Shown one piece after another: positions 48,899 to 57,814 of a stretch of DNA of 64,000 nucleotides. The stretch's first letter is position 1. Every line of letters begins with the position of its first letter. The notes beneath the pieces were generated by a model. That model searched no databases. It was not told where the DNA came from and worked only from the letters and a program-made list of their open reading frames with translations. The stretch is taken from positions 3,906,001 through 3,970,000 of the forward strand of contig NZ_CP108032.1 in NCBI RefSeq assembly GCF_036169555.1, written 5' to 3'. This stretch comes from Streptomyces sp. NBC_00306 (GTDB taxonomy: Bacteria > Actinomycetota > Actinomycetes > Streptomycetales > Streptomycetaceae). The translations under genes were made by a program, and so were the position numbers.

Positions 48899-48934
48899 CA
48901 AAGCCCCCTCCGGAGTGATCCCGAGGGGGCTTTG
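48899..48934 (-). terminator. Terminator of tRNA-Arg
   Basis: CAAAGCCCCCTC and GAGGGGGCTTTG arms (12 bp, perfect) with a 12-nt loop, just past the 3' end of the minus-strand tRNA. Confidence 0.88.
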
Positions 48935-48941
48935 AGCAGTG

Positions 48942-49014
48942 TGCACTCGGCAGGATTCGAACCTGCAACCTTCTGATCCGTAGTCAGATGCTCTATCCGT
49001 TAAGCTACGAGTGC
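48942..49014 (-). tRNA. tRNA-Arg (ACG)
   Basis: The 73-nt cloverleaf has acceptor GCACTCG/CGAGTGC with discriminator A. The anticodon stem TCTGA/TCAGA encloses loop CTACGGA (anticodon ACG, plus-strand 48979-48981). The T arm is GGTTCGAATCC. It is the substrate of TadA, encoded at 24144-24641. Confidence 0.97.
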
Positions 49015-49184
49015 TTGGCGTTCCGGGCTTTTCTGCCTGGTCGGCGTTGCGGGAACAACATTACATGACCCGCGCCGTGAGGTGAAATCCGTTAAGCACA
49101 CCCCAGCTGACCTGCGAAAACAGCGACTCAGCGGCCAAGAATCCCCGCACGTACGCCCGAAGAAGCACAGCCCGCCGAGGACGA

Positions 49185-49216
49185 CCGAAGCCCCGGCCTG
49201 CGGGCCGGGGCTTCGG
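49185..49216 (-). terminator. Terminator of tRNA-Ser(GCT)
   Basis: Perfect 14-bp arms (CCGAAGCCCCGGCC and complement) with a 4-nt loop, 12 nt past the tRNA 3' end. Confidence 0.92.
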
Positions 49217-49227
49217 TGATCAACTGG

Positions 49228-49318
49228 CGGAGGCGGAGGGATTTGAACCCTCGATGGGCTTTAAGACCCAAACCGCATTAGCAGTGCGGCGCCATAGACC
49301 GGACTAGGCGACGCCTCC
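49228..49318 (-). tRNA. tRNA-Ser (GCT)
   Basis: The 91-nt class II tRNA has acceptor GGAGGCG/CGCCTCC with discriminator G. The anticodon stem CCGCA/TGCGG encloses loop CTGCTAA (anticodon GCT, plus-strand 49280-49282). It has a long variable arm and a T arm with GGTTCAAATCC. Confidence 0.97.
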
Positions 49319-49573
49319 AGCACACTCACGCGGGCGCGAGTGGTGCGTGCAGATGATGACACAGCCGAGCGGGGTGTCACCAATCGCCGTCCACGGTACT
49401 AGGCCCGCAGGCCGGAGGGCAAAGCACGGGCCGCCGGGCCCGTCGGCCGGTCGGAGCGCCCGTAGTCCGGGCGGCGCGGTCCGGTTGCGCAACGCCCGGG
49501 CGCACGGAGCGTTAGAGATGCCGGGGCATTCGCGCCCCCGCACGGTCCCTCACTCCCGGATCCAGGAGCACCC

Positions 49574-50014
49574 ATGCTGCGCCGCCTCGTCCTCACCGCA
49601 ACCGTGACCGCCGCCGCGCTGGCCGGCGCCGTACCCGCCGCGGGAGCGACCCCCCTGCCGTTCCCGTTGCCGCTGCTGTCGGCACCCGACCGGCTGACCG
49701 TGATCGTCTCCCACACCGGGAACACCCGGACGGACGGCACCTACGAGCTGATGTGCGACCCGGCCGGCGGCACCCACCCCGCAGCCGCCAAGGCGTGCGC
49801 GCGGCTGGACGGGCTCGCGAAGGAGAGGCGTAATCCGTTCGCGCCCGTTCCCGAGGACCAGATGTGCACCATGCAGTCCGGGGGGCCGGCCACCGCCCGG
49901 GTCACCGGCACATGGCAGGGACAGAGGGTGGACGCCACGTTCAACCGGGCGAACGGCTGCGAAATCTCACGGTGGCGCACGATGGAGCCCGTGCTGCCGA
50001 ACACCAGGTCATAG
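49574..50014 (+). CDS. Secreted subtilisin inhibitor-like protein (SSI family)
   Basis: The 146-residue precursor has a signal peptide (about 1-25, ending PAAGA). The SSI domain has four Cys (61, 75, 98, 129) in the family spacing, consistent with two disulfides. The reactive loop reads DQMCTMQSGG, which places Met100 as P1 and Gln as P1'. Met at P1 matches the classical Streptomyces subtilisin inhibitor and predicts action on subtilisin-like rather than trypsin-like proteases. The conserved GPATARVTGTWQGQRVDATF strand run follows. CAGGAGC precedes the ATG. Confidence 0.92.
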   Translation: MLRRLVLTATVTAAALAGAVPAAGATPLPFPLPLLSAPDRLTVIVSHTGNTRTDGTYELMCDPAGGTHPAAAKACARLDGLAKERRNPFAPVPEDQMCTMQSGGPATARVTGTWQGQRVDATFNRANGCEISRWRTMEPVLPNTRS

Positions 50015-50183
50015 CGCCCGGCGGTACCGCATGTGCACACAACCTTGGTGAGAGCTCCCCCTCATCCGCCGCCCCGGCCCCCTCGCCTGCCTTTAGACTC
50101 CCTCCAGTGACAGGCTGAAGCCCGAGGGGCAAGATGGGACCGGCCGTCCGCAATATGCAGTAGGTCAGGGAGGAACCGTCGTC

Positions 50184-53100
50184 GTGAGCAGCAGGCCATC
50201 CCGAGGCGCTGCTCGCCTCGCAGCCATACTCGACGCCCTTCCGGACGGCCTCGTGCTCGTCAACTGCAACGGCACGGTCGTCAACGCCAACACCATCGCC
50301 CTCGAACTCTTCGAGACGCCCGGTACCGCACTCGTCGGACGCGGGCTGCTCGATCTGCTGCCCGCCTTCGACTCCCGGCTGATCCCCGGCTCGATGCGGC
50401 GCCCCGAGGCGGCCGACGAGCGCGGGCGGACCAAGCCCACGCGGATGGTGGCGCGGCGCACGGACGGCAGCGAGTTCCCCGTCGAGGTGACCAGCGCGAG
50501 CCTCGAGGACGGACGCGAGGCATACGACTCGTACAGCGGCTACACCGGCGACGAGCTGCTGATGCTCGTCGTGCGGGACCTGTCCGGAACGATGGACACC
50601 GAGGCCGAGCTGGCGCGTTCGCAGCGGCAGACCGAGATGATCCTGCGTGCCGCGGCCGAGGGTGTGGTCGGTACGGACACCGACGGACGCGTCGTCCTGG
50701 TCAATCCGGCGGCAGCGCAGATCCTCGGATTCCGGGCGAGCGACCTCGGCGGCAAGGAGCTGCACCCGCTGATCCTGCACTCGCGCGGGGACGGCGAGCC
50801 CTTCCCGTACGAGGAGTCGGCGCTCGCCGACACCCTCAAGTCCGGGCGCAAGCACCGGGTGCGCGGACAGGTGCTGTGGGCGAAGAACGGCTCGCAGGTG
50901 CCGGTCGATCTGACGACCGCGCCGGTGCGGGACGGCGACCAGCTCGTCGGCGCGGTGATGACCTTCACCGACCGCCGTCCTTACGAGGAGCTGAGCCAGC
51001 AGCACAAGTCCGAACTCACGGAGACGACCGAGCGGCTCGGCAAGGAGCTGGAGGAGACCACCGAACGGTTCACGGCCGAGCTGGCCGACCGCGCGGACCG
51101 CTACACCGCGGAGATCGAGAGCCGGGACGAGCAGTACACCGAGCTCGCCGCCCGCCATGACCAGCTGACCGCCGTGCTCGGCGAGTCGCTGCGGGGGCCG
51201 CTGGAGGAACTCCGTTCCGAACTGGCCACCCTGGCCGCCGACCCGGCGGGGCAGTTGTGGCCCGAGGCCAACCAGATCCTGCACCACCTGGCCGCCGGTT
51301 ATGCCCGGATGACGACGCTCGTCGACAACGTCATGGGCTACCAGCGGCTCGCCACGGGTGCGGAACAGCTCTACAAGATCCCGGTGCTGCTCGACGCGGT
51401 CGTCGCGGCCGGCGTCGAGGGTGCCATCGAGCTGATCGGCCCCGGGCGGGCGCAGTTCGCGGTGCACGCTCCGCCGATCGAGGCCGAGGTGGACGCCGGA
51501 CGGCTGGCGACGGCGCTCGCCCACCTGGTGGCGGACGTGGCCGGTGTCGACTCCACCGGCAAGGCCAAGCTGATGCCCGGCGGCGGGTATGTGGACTCCA
51601 CGATCGTGGTGGCGGCCGCGCAGCGCGGTGACGTCGTACGGATCGAGGTGCGCGGGCCGTTCGCCGGGGGAGACCCGGTGCACGAGCCGATCGTGCGCGG
51701 AATCGTGCGGGCGCACGGCGGAGTGCTGCAGACACACGAGGTGCCGGGGATGAGCGGCAGCGCGTATGTCCTGGAACTGCCGCTGGGCGAGGGCTCGGGA
51801 ACCGTGGCACCGCCGGAGCACGGCGCGATGCTGGCCCTGCCGGAGCAGACGCCTCCGCAGCCGCAGCGCTCCCCCGGCACGTCAGGCGGTGGCCGGCGGC
51901 GCGCGCGGCGGGCTTCCACGGACGCGTTCCTGGAGAGCCCCGTCGCGATGGAGGACCCGGTGGCCGCGCCGCCGACAGGCCGGCGTCGCGCGCACGGCGA
52001 ACAGCCGCAGCAGGACCTGATCCCGGCCCAGGACTCGGGCGGCAGCCATGCCGCCCACGCGGGCGGTGGCGGAACCGGTCGCCGACGCGGCCGGCCGAGC
52101 CCTGCCGAGGAGTCCGTCGCCGTCACCGCCGGTGGCGGCAGGCCGACCGAGGGCTCCGTCGTGACGGCCGCGGAGGGCGCCGCCCAGTCCGGTCGCGCCG
52201 CACTCGGCGAAACGGTGCCGCCGCAGGGTGTCTCCGTCGACGGGCCGGGCTCGGGCCGTCGAGCGCGGCACGGTGCGATGCCGGAGCTGCCCGCGGCTCC
52301 GTCCGCCGCCCCGGCCTCCTCGGCTTCGACCGCGATCGAGACGCGCCCCTCCGGCCGCCGGGCCAGGAGGGCACTGGCGGCGGCTCCGGCCGAGCCGGAA
52401 GCACCGCGCACCCCGTTCGCGCTGCCGCCCGCCGAGGCCGACCGCATCCCGCCGAGGGCGGGTGAGGCGGACGCCTCGCTGCCGGGCCGACACGACTCCG
52501 TCCGTACGGAGCCGGGCACCGACCATCACACGCCGCCGCAGCAGCACCCCACCCCGACAGGTCGGCGGCGCGCGCGGCCGCAGCCGCAGGCGCCCGCTCA
52601 GGGTGCGATGCCGGACGCCCCGCCCGGGTGGGGGGACGCAGCCGAATTCGATCCGCGCGCCACCGACGACGGTACGAACGGGCAGCACGCGGCGACGCAG
52701 GACGAGGCGGCGCCGGGTCAGTCGGGTGCCGCGACGTCGCAGGGCACCGGCTCGGTCGCCCTGCCGATGCCCGCGTTCGAGGAGCCCGCCGCCGAGCCGC
52801 AGACCGCGCCGCGGCCCGCGCAGGCGCGCGTCGCCCAGCCGCTGCCCGCGGAGGCACCGGTCCCGGCGGACGCCTCACAGGGCCGGGCATTCAGCGTCCG
52901 CACACTCGGACAGGGTGTGCCGTTCTCGCAGCAGATCGCCGAGAAGCAGAACCAGACGCTCGGCGCCGGACGCCGTCGCAAGCTGGGGACGCGGTCCGCC
53001 GAGGGGGAGCGCCCGGAGCCGGCCGCCACCACGGCCCGCCCGCATCCGCAGACGCAGGCCGCCCCGGCACAGGCTCCGACGCAGGGCCAGACCCAAGGGC

Positions 53101-54017
53101 AGTCGCAACCCCAGGGACAGGGACAGGCACAGACCCAGAACGGGTCGCTGCTCCCCGCCGAGCGGTCCGAGGGCCGGTCGTACGCCATAGGCGCACCCCT
53201 CGAAGGCGCGGAGGGCCCGGAGCCGCTGGACGGTCCCGGCGGCGCGGTGGAGGTGGCCAACCGGCCGCAGCCGCAGCCCGTCGACGACGAGCTGCCCCCG
53301 GAGCCGCTGGACAATCCGCGCCGCCTGCTGGTGTGGCCGGCGCCGGATGTCTCGACCTCGCAGGCGCTGAGCGACCGGGGCTACCGTCCCGTCGTCGTGC
53401 ACTCGCGCGAAGAGGTCGATGCACAGATCGCCGCGTTCCCCGCGGCCCTGTTCGTCGACCCGCTGACGGGTCCGATCACCCGGACCGCGCTGCAGTCGCT
53501 GCGCCAGGCCGCGGTGGCCGCGGAGGTCCCCGTCCTGGTGACGGCCGGACTGGGGCAGGCCACCCGGGAGGCGGCCTACGGCGCCGACCCGGCCATCCTG
53601 CTGAAGGCGCTGGCCCCCCGGGACAGCGAACAGCACCCGTCACGCGTGCTGTTGATCGAGGAGCACGAGGAGATCGCGCTGGCGCTCACCGCGACGCTGG
53701 AGCGCCGCGGAATGCAGGTCGCTCGGGCCGGTGCGGACACGGACGCCGTCACCCTCGCGACCCAGATGCGGCCGAACCTCGTGGTGATGGACCTGATGCA
53801 GGTGCGCCGCCGCCGGGCCGGGATCATCGACTGGCTGCGGGCGAACGGCCAGCTGAACCGGACGCCTCTGGTCGTCTACACCTCGGCCGGCCTGGACCGG
53901 GCCGAGCTGCCGCGGCTCTCGTCGGGCGAGACGGTGCTCTTCCTCGCGGAGCGCTCCACCAGTAACGAGGTCCAGTCGCGGATCGTCGACCTGCTCGCGA
54001 AGATCGGTACGAACTGA
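50184..54017 (+). CDS. Large PAS/pseudo-histidine-kinase/receiver protein with disordered linker
   Basis: The 1277-residue protein has two PAS domains (about 10-140 and 147-265), a coiled coil (about 270-330) and a kinase-like core (about 330-540). In the core the H-box is degenerate: ESLRGPLEEL has Glu where HELRTPL has His, and the N-box ALAHLVADVAG lacks both usual Asn. A Pro/Ala/Gln-rich disordered region (about 545-1040) with repeated GRRRAR-type motifs follows, then a receiver-like domain without clear acids (about 1046-1145) and a second receiver (about 1153-1277, acids in LLIEEHEE, Asp in VVMDLMQ). It looks like a signalling scaffold rather than an active kinase. GTG at 50184 follows GGGAGGAA. 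A sporulation or envelope role is possible but unproven. Confidence 0.85.
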   Translation: MSSRPSRGAARLAAILDALPDGLVLVNCNGTVVNANTIALELFETPGTALVGRGLLDLLPAFDSRLIPGSMRRPEAADERGRTKPTRMVARRTDGSEFPVEVTSASLEDGREAYDSYSGYTGDELLMLVVRDLSGTMDTEAELARSQRQTEMILRAAAEGVVGTDTDGRVVLVNPAAAQILGFRASDLGGKELHPLILHSRGDGEPFPYEESALADTLKSGRKHRVRGQVLWAKNGSQVPVDLTTAPVRDGDQLVGAVMTFTDRRPYEELSQQHKSELTETTERLGKELEETTERFTAELADRADRYTAEIESRDEQYTELAARHDQLTAVLGESLRGPLEELRSELATLAADPAGQLWPEANQILHHLAAGYARMTTLVDNVMGYQRLATGAEQLYKIPVLLDAVVAAGVEGAIELIGPGRAQFAVHAPPIEAEVDAGRLATALAHLVADVAGVDSTGKAKLMPGGGYVDSTIVVAAAQRGDVVRIEVRGPFAGGDPVHEPIVRGIVRAHGGVLQTHEVPGMSGSAYVLELPLGEGSGTVAPPEHGAMLALPEQTPPQPQRSPGTSGGGRRRARRASTDAFLESPVAMEDPVAAPPTGRRRAHGEQPQQDLIPAQDSGGSHAAHAGGGGTGRRRGRPSPAEESVAVTAGGGRPTEGSVVTAAEGAAQSGRAALGETVPPQGVSVDGPGSGRRARHGAMPELPAAPSAAPASSASTAIETRPSGRRARRALAAAPAEPEAPRTPFALPPAEADRIPPRAGEADASLPGRHDSVRTEPGTDHHTPPQQHPTPTGRRRARPQPQAPAQGAMPDAPPGWGDAAEFDPRATDDGTNGQHAATQDEAAPGQSGAATSQGTGSVALPMPAFEEPAAEPQTAPRPAQARVAQPLPAEAPVPADASQGRAFSVRTLGQGVPFSQQIAEKQNQTLGAGRRRKLGTRSAEGERPEPAATTARPHPQTQAAPAQAPTQGQTQGQSQPQGQGQAQTQNGSLLPAERSEGRSYAIGAPLEGAEGPEPLDGPGGAVEVANRPQPQPVDDELPPEPLDNPRRLLVWPAPDVSTSQALSDRGYRPVVVHSREEVDAQIAAFPAALFVDPLTGPITRTALQSLRQAAVAAEVPVLVTAGLGQATREAAYGADPAILLKALAPRDSEQHPSRVLLIEEHEEIALALTATLERRGMQVARAGADTDAVTLATQMRPNLVVMDLMQVRRRRAGIIDWLRANGQLNRTPLVVYTSAGLDRAELPRLSSGETVLFLAERSTSNEVQSRIVDLLAKIGTN

Positions 54018-54056
54018 CGGCGGTGGCCGGGGCTTTGGCCGAGGGCATCAACTGAT

Positions 54057-54098
54057 GCGTCGGGGGCGGTGTTTCACGTGAAACACCGCCCCCGACGC
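54057..54098. promoter_or_regulatory. parS centromere-like site inside a 42-bp perfect palindrome
   Basis: The central 16 bases (54070-54085) are TGTTTCACGTGAAACA, an exact match to the bacterial parS consensus bound by ParB. Perfect symmetry extends to 21-bp arms (left half starts GCGTCGGGGGCGG), so the same sequence would form a strong bidirectional terminator between the convergent PAS-protein and acyl-CoA synthetase genes. Streptomyces carry many parS sites clustered around oriC. Confidence 0.93.
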
Positions 54099-54105
54099 GT
54101 GATGG

Positions 54106-55752
54106 TCAGAACTGGGTGACGTCCAGCTCACCGTCCGCGTACTGCTTGCGGATCACCTTCTTGTCGAACTTGCCCACGCTCGTCTTGGGGACCGCCGGGA
54201 TCACCGCCCAGCGCTCGGGCAGCTGCCACTTGGCGACCTTCTCGGCGAGGAAGGCCTTCAGCGACTCGTAGTCCGCCGTCGAGCCCTCCTTGAGGACGAC
54301 CGTCGCCAGCGGACGCTCGCCCCACTTGTCGTCGGGCACCGCGACCACCGCGGCCTCGGCCACCTCGGGGTGGGCCATGAGCGCGTTCTCCAGGTCGACG
54401 CTCGAGATCCACTCCCCGCCGGACTTGATGACGTCCTTGGCCCGGTCGGTCAGCGTGAGGTAGCCGTCGGGGCTGATGAGGCCGACGTCGCCGGTCTTCA
54501 GCCAGCCGTCCTCACTGAACTTGTCCGCGGGCTTGAAGTCCTCGCCGCCCGCACCGCCGTAGTACGAGCCCGCGATCCAGGCGCCCCGGACCTCCAGCTC
54601 ACCGGCGGAGACGCCGTCCCACGGCAGGATCTCACCGGCGGGACCGACCAGCCGGGCCTCGACGCCCGTGGGGAAACGGCCCTGGGTGATGCGGTACGGC
54701 CACTCCTCCTCCGCGGACAGACCGGCCGGCGGGTGCGACATCGTGCCGAGCGGGGAGGTCTCCGTCATGCCCCAGGCGTGACAGAGCCGTACGCCGAGCT
54801 TGTCGTACGCCTCCATCAAGGCCGGCGGACAGGCCGCGCCGCCGATGGTGACCTGCGTCATCGAGGTCAGGTCGCGGGGGTTGGCGGTGACTTCGGCGAG
54901 GAGTCCCTGCCAGATGGTGGGGACGGCCGCCGCATGCGAGGGCCTCTCGCGCTCGATCATGTCCGCGAGCGGTCCGGGCTGAAGGAAACGGTCCGGCATC
55001 AGCATGTTGATGCCGGTCATGAAGGTGGCGTGCGGCAGGCCCCAGGCATTCACATGGAACTGCGGGACCACGACGAGCGTGGTGTCCCGCTCGGTCAGCC
55101 CCATCGACTCGGCCATGTTGACCTGCATCGAGTGGAGGTAGATCGAGCGGTGGGAGTAGACGACACCCTTGGGGTCGCCCGTGGTGCCGGAGGTGTAGCA
55201 CATGGCGGCGGCGGTCCGCTCGTCCAGCTCGGGCCAGTCGAACGTGGTCGGACGGCCCGCGATCAGGTCCTCGTACTCGTGCACCGTCGCGTCGGTCTCG
55301 GCGAGCAGACCGCGGTCGCCGGGGCCGGAGACCACGATGTGCTCGATCGTGGGCAGGTGCGGCAGGAGCGGGGCGAGCAGCGGGAGCAGGGAACCGTTGA
55401 CGATGACGGCCCGGTCGGCGGCATGGTTGACGATCCACACCAACTGCTCGGCGGGGAGGCGGAGATTGAGTGTGTGCAGTACGGCGCCCATGGAGGGGAT
55501 GGCGAAGTACGCCTCGACATGCTCGGCGTTGTTCCACATCAGGGTGGCGATCCGCTGGTCTCCGTCGACCCCCAGCTCGTCACGGAGCGCGTTGGCCAGC
55601 TGTGTCGCACGGCTGCCCACCTCCGCGAAGCTGCGCCGCTGCGGCTCGGCGTCTCCGGTCCAGGTGGTGATCTGCGACTTTCCGTGGATCGTCATCCCGT
55701 GTTGCAGGATGCGGGTCACAGTCAGCGGTACGTCCTGCATGGTGCTCAGCAC
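54106..55752 (-). CDS. Long-chain fatty acyl-CoA synthetase (AMP-binding, FadD type)
   Basis: The 548-residue ANL-superfamily enzyme has the P-loop-like MCYTSGTTGDPKGVVYSH (A3, about 188-205), CHAWGMTETSPLG (A5, about 327-339), GWLKTGDVGLISPDGYLTLT (A7/A8) and VGKFDKKVIRK with the A10 Lys near the C-terminus. It forms acyl-AMP then acyl-CoA from a carboxylic acid, ATP and CoA. GTG at 55752 is preferred over ATG at 55740 because GGGAGG lies 5-6 nt before it. The acyl-CoA enzymes at 58-62.6 kb are not adjacent, but it could supply them. Confidence 0.94.
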   Translation of the reverse strand: MLSTMQDVPLTVTRILQHGMTIHGKSQITTWTGDAEPQRRSFAEVGSRATQLANALRDELGVDGDQRIATLMWNNAEHVEAYFAIPSMGAVLHTLNLRLPAEQLVWIVNHAADRAVIVNGSLLPLLAPLLPHLPTIEHIVVSGPGDRGLLAETDATVHEYEDLIAGRPTTFDWPELDERTAAAMCYTSGTTGDPKGVVYSHRSIYLHSMQVNMAESMGLTERDTTLVVVPQFHVNAWGLPHATFMTGINMLMPDRFLQPGPLADMIERERPSHAAAVPTIWQGLLAEVTANPRDLTSMTQVTIGGAACPPALMEAYDKLGVRLCHAWGMTETSPLGTMSHPPAGLSAEEEWPYRITQGRFPTGVEARLVGPAGEILPWDGVSAGELEVRGAWIAGSYYGGAGGEDFKPADKFSEDGWLKTGDVGLISPDGYLTLTDRAKDVIKSGGEWISSVDLENALMAHPEVAEAAVVAVPDDKWGERPLATVVLKEGSTADYESLKAFLAEKVAKWQLPERWAVIPAVPKTSVGKFDKKVIRKQYADGELDVTQF

Positions 55753-55869
55753 GGCGTCCTCCCGGTGGGCGCTAGCGCTACGTGGCAGTAAAGGTGGGAA
55801 GATTCTGCTCACGTACCGCGCGGTATGTCACTACCCCCGGGTAGGGGAACTGGTCACGGACGGTGTCGC

Positions 55870-56454
55870 TCAGCGCACGGGAGACAGCTCCGGGTCCTCG
55901 CGGAGCTTGCTCAGCGCCCGGGACACCGCACTCTTGACCGTGCCGACGGACACCCCGAGCACCTCGGCGGTCTGGGCCTCGCTGAGGTCTTCGTAGTACC
56001 GCAGGACGACCATCGCGCGCTGCCGGTCCGGCAGCTTCATCACGGCGCGCCACATGGCGTCGTGCAGCACCTGCTGCTCGGCCGGGTCCGCCGCCGGTAC
56101 GGTCTCCGGCTCCGGAAGTTCCTCGCAGGCGAACTCGTCGACCTTGCGCTTGCGCCACTGCGAGGTGCGGGTGTTGAGGAGGGCGCGGCGGACATAGCCG
56201 TCGAGCGCCCGGTGGTCCTCGATCCGCTCCCACGCGACATACGTCTTCGTGAGCGCGGTCTGCAGCAGGTCCTCGGCGTCGCTCGGGTTCGCCGTGAGCG
56301 AGCGGGCGGTACGCAGCAGCACGGGCCCCCGCGCCCGTACGTACGACGAGAACGACGAATAGCGAGCATGGGGCGCATGCCGTGGGCCGGCGCCGTACGA
56401 CGGAGGCACCGGCACGGCGGGCCTCGAGACGCTTGTGCAGACTGGCGTGGTCAT
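55870..56454 (-). CDS. SigE-family ECF sigma factor
   Basis: The 194-residue protein has sigma region 2 (YVRARGPVLLRTARSLTANPSDAEDLLQTALTKTYVAWERI spread over about 38-78) and region 4 (LSEAQTAEVLGVSVGTVKSAVSRAL, about 157-181). The family is the Streptomyces SigE-like ECF group without an obvious adjacent anti-sigma gene. TAGCGT on the minus strand ends 6 nt before the ATG and no Shine-Dalgarno is visible, which suggests leaderless expression. The 261 nt upstream to the next gene hold no supported coding sequence. Confidence 0.9.
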   Translation of the reverse strand: MTTPVCTSVSRPAVPVPPSYGAGPRHAPHARYSSFSSYVRARGPVLLRTARSLTANPSDAEDLLQTALTKTYVAWERIEDHRALDGYVRRALLNTRTSQWRKRKVDEFACEELPEPETVPAADPAEQQVLHDAMWRAVMKLPDRQRAMVVLRYYEDLSEAQTAEVLGVSVGTVKSAVSRALSKLREDPELSPVR

Positions 56455-56715
56455 AGGTCCACGCTAGGAGCGGGTGCTACTCGGCGGATCGGCCACAGGT
56501 CCCGAAGGCATGTCCGCCTCAGGTTGTACGGCTGGTGCCGGCCTCACCTCCTGAAGGTGGAGGAGACCCTCAGGGGCAGTGCGCCTCAGGTCAGGGGGAA
56601 GAGGCCCTTCCGCCGCGACGGACACAGGCATCCGAGACTCGCGCCACCGGCACCAGCCGACGTTCGCGGGTCGCTCAGGCCAGGCCACGGGTTCCTCGGC
56701 CGCGGACAGGGACGC

Positions 56716-57762
56716 TCACGGGCGGATCCGGGCCACGGGAGCGTCCGCCATGCTGCGGCCGACGGTCAGCCGGTGACCGCCATGGCTCTCGGTGACGTCG
56801 CCGTCGTACTGGTGGATCCGCCGCTTCGGCCGCCAGGCGTACGGGTTCAGGACCTGCTCGTCGTACAGGTCCTCGTACAGGGCGGGCTCGGCGCTCCGGC
56901 GGGCGAACCACATCGCGGAGGGCAGGTCGCCCGTGCCGGCCAGCCGGGCGCGCTCCATGTGCAGGACCCCGGCGTCGGCGGTGCTGTGGAAACCGGGCAC
57001 ATAACCCCGGCGGCGTACCTCGCGGTCCCACGCCCGGACGAAGTCGAGCGTGGCACGGGCGCACGCCGCGTCGTCCACGTCGTACGCCTCCAGGTCGAGA
57101 TAGAGAGCGCTGCCCCTGGCCATGCCGAGCGCCCAGGCACGCTCCACCGCCTCGTTGCCCTCCCGCTGCCCCTCGGCACCGGGGCTCGCGCCGATCACGG
57201 CGGCGCGTCTGCGCTCGTCCCGGACGCAGGGGGCCTGCGAGCCGGCGAACACGGGCAGCACCTGCCAGCCCATGCGATGCACCGCCGCGACCCAGTCCCG
57301 GGTGAGGTGGGGCTGCTGCGGGCAGCGCCGCCCGCGCCCGCCGTAGGACACACCGACCGCGCCGTACGGGGACGAGGTGCGCCAGGACCGCATCGCGGCC
57401 AGGGGCGGTGCCTGGCAGGTGTCGAACACCAGGCCCCGGAAGGTCAGGGCGGTGTCGGCGGTCGTGTCGACGACCGCGCCGGAACCCTCGGCCGGAGCGT
57501 CGGCGTTGCTGTTCGGCCGGACGTTGCCGTTCCGCTCGAAGCTGTTGTTCCGCTCGGTGTTCGTATCGGTGTCCGCGTTGGCGTCGGCCCTTCTGTCCGT
57601 GGGGGGTTGCGCCGCGCGGGCGTCGGGGGCGGCTGGGGCATCGACGGCGGCTGCGTACGCCGTGTCCCTGGGCGCGGACCGCTCGGGTTCCGGTGCCAGC
57701 AGCAGACCGAGCAGGGCGGTCAGCGCGAGGGCGACGGCGGCGGCGCATTTCCGTAGGCGCAT
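56716..57762 (-). CDS. Secreted DUF1906 (glycoside hydrolase-like) protein
   Basis: The 348-residue precursor has a signal peptide (about 1-28, KCAAAVALALTALLGLLLA), a low-complexity Asp/Asn/Thr-rich linker and a DUF1906 domain (about 100-345). The domain has FDTCQAPPLAAMRSW at strand 1 and LYLDLEAYDVDDAA, the acid-bearing strand expected for a glycoside hydrolase-like TIM barrel. DUF1906 is related to GH25-type folds, so a cell-wall role is plausible. ATG at 57762 is chosen as the start of the signal peptide; GTG at 57798 would add 12 residues. It lies 52 nt (or 16) after the Ltp2-like gene. Confidence 0.85.
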   Translation of the reverse strand: MRLRKCAAAVALALTALLGLLLAPEPERSAPRDTAYAAAVDAPAAPDARAAQPPTDRRADANADTDTNTERNNSFERNGNVRPNSNADAPAEGSGAVVDTTADTALTFRGLVFDTCQAPPLAAMRSWRTSSPYGAVGVSYGGRGRRCPQQPHLTRDWVAAVHRMGWQVLPVFAGSQAPCVRDERRRAAVIGASPGAEGQREGNEAVERAWALGMARGSALYLDLEAYDVDDAACARATLDFVRAWDREVRRRGYVPGFHSTADAGVLHMERARLAGTGDLPSAMWFARRSAEPALYEDLYDEQVLNPYAWRPKRRIHQYDGDVTESHGGHRLTVGRSMADAPVARIRP

Positions 57763-57814
57763 GTGCCGAGTGAACGGCGGGCGGGGCGGCCGGGCCACCG
57801 CTCAGCCCGCTCGC

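Noticed and set aside
56464..56688. 74-residue open frame upstream of the SigE-family gene
   Set aside because: No ribosome binding site, no recognisable domain, and it would read into the presumed promoter of nothing downstream; composition matches non-coding GC-rich DNA.
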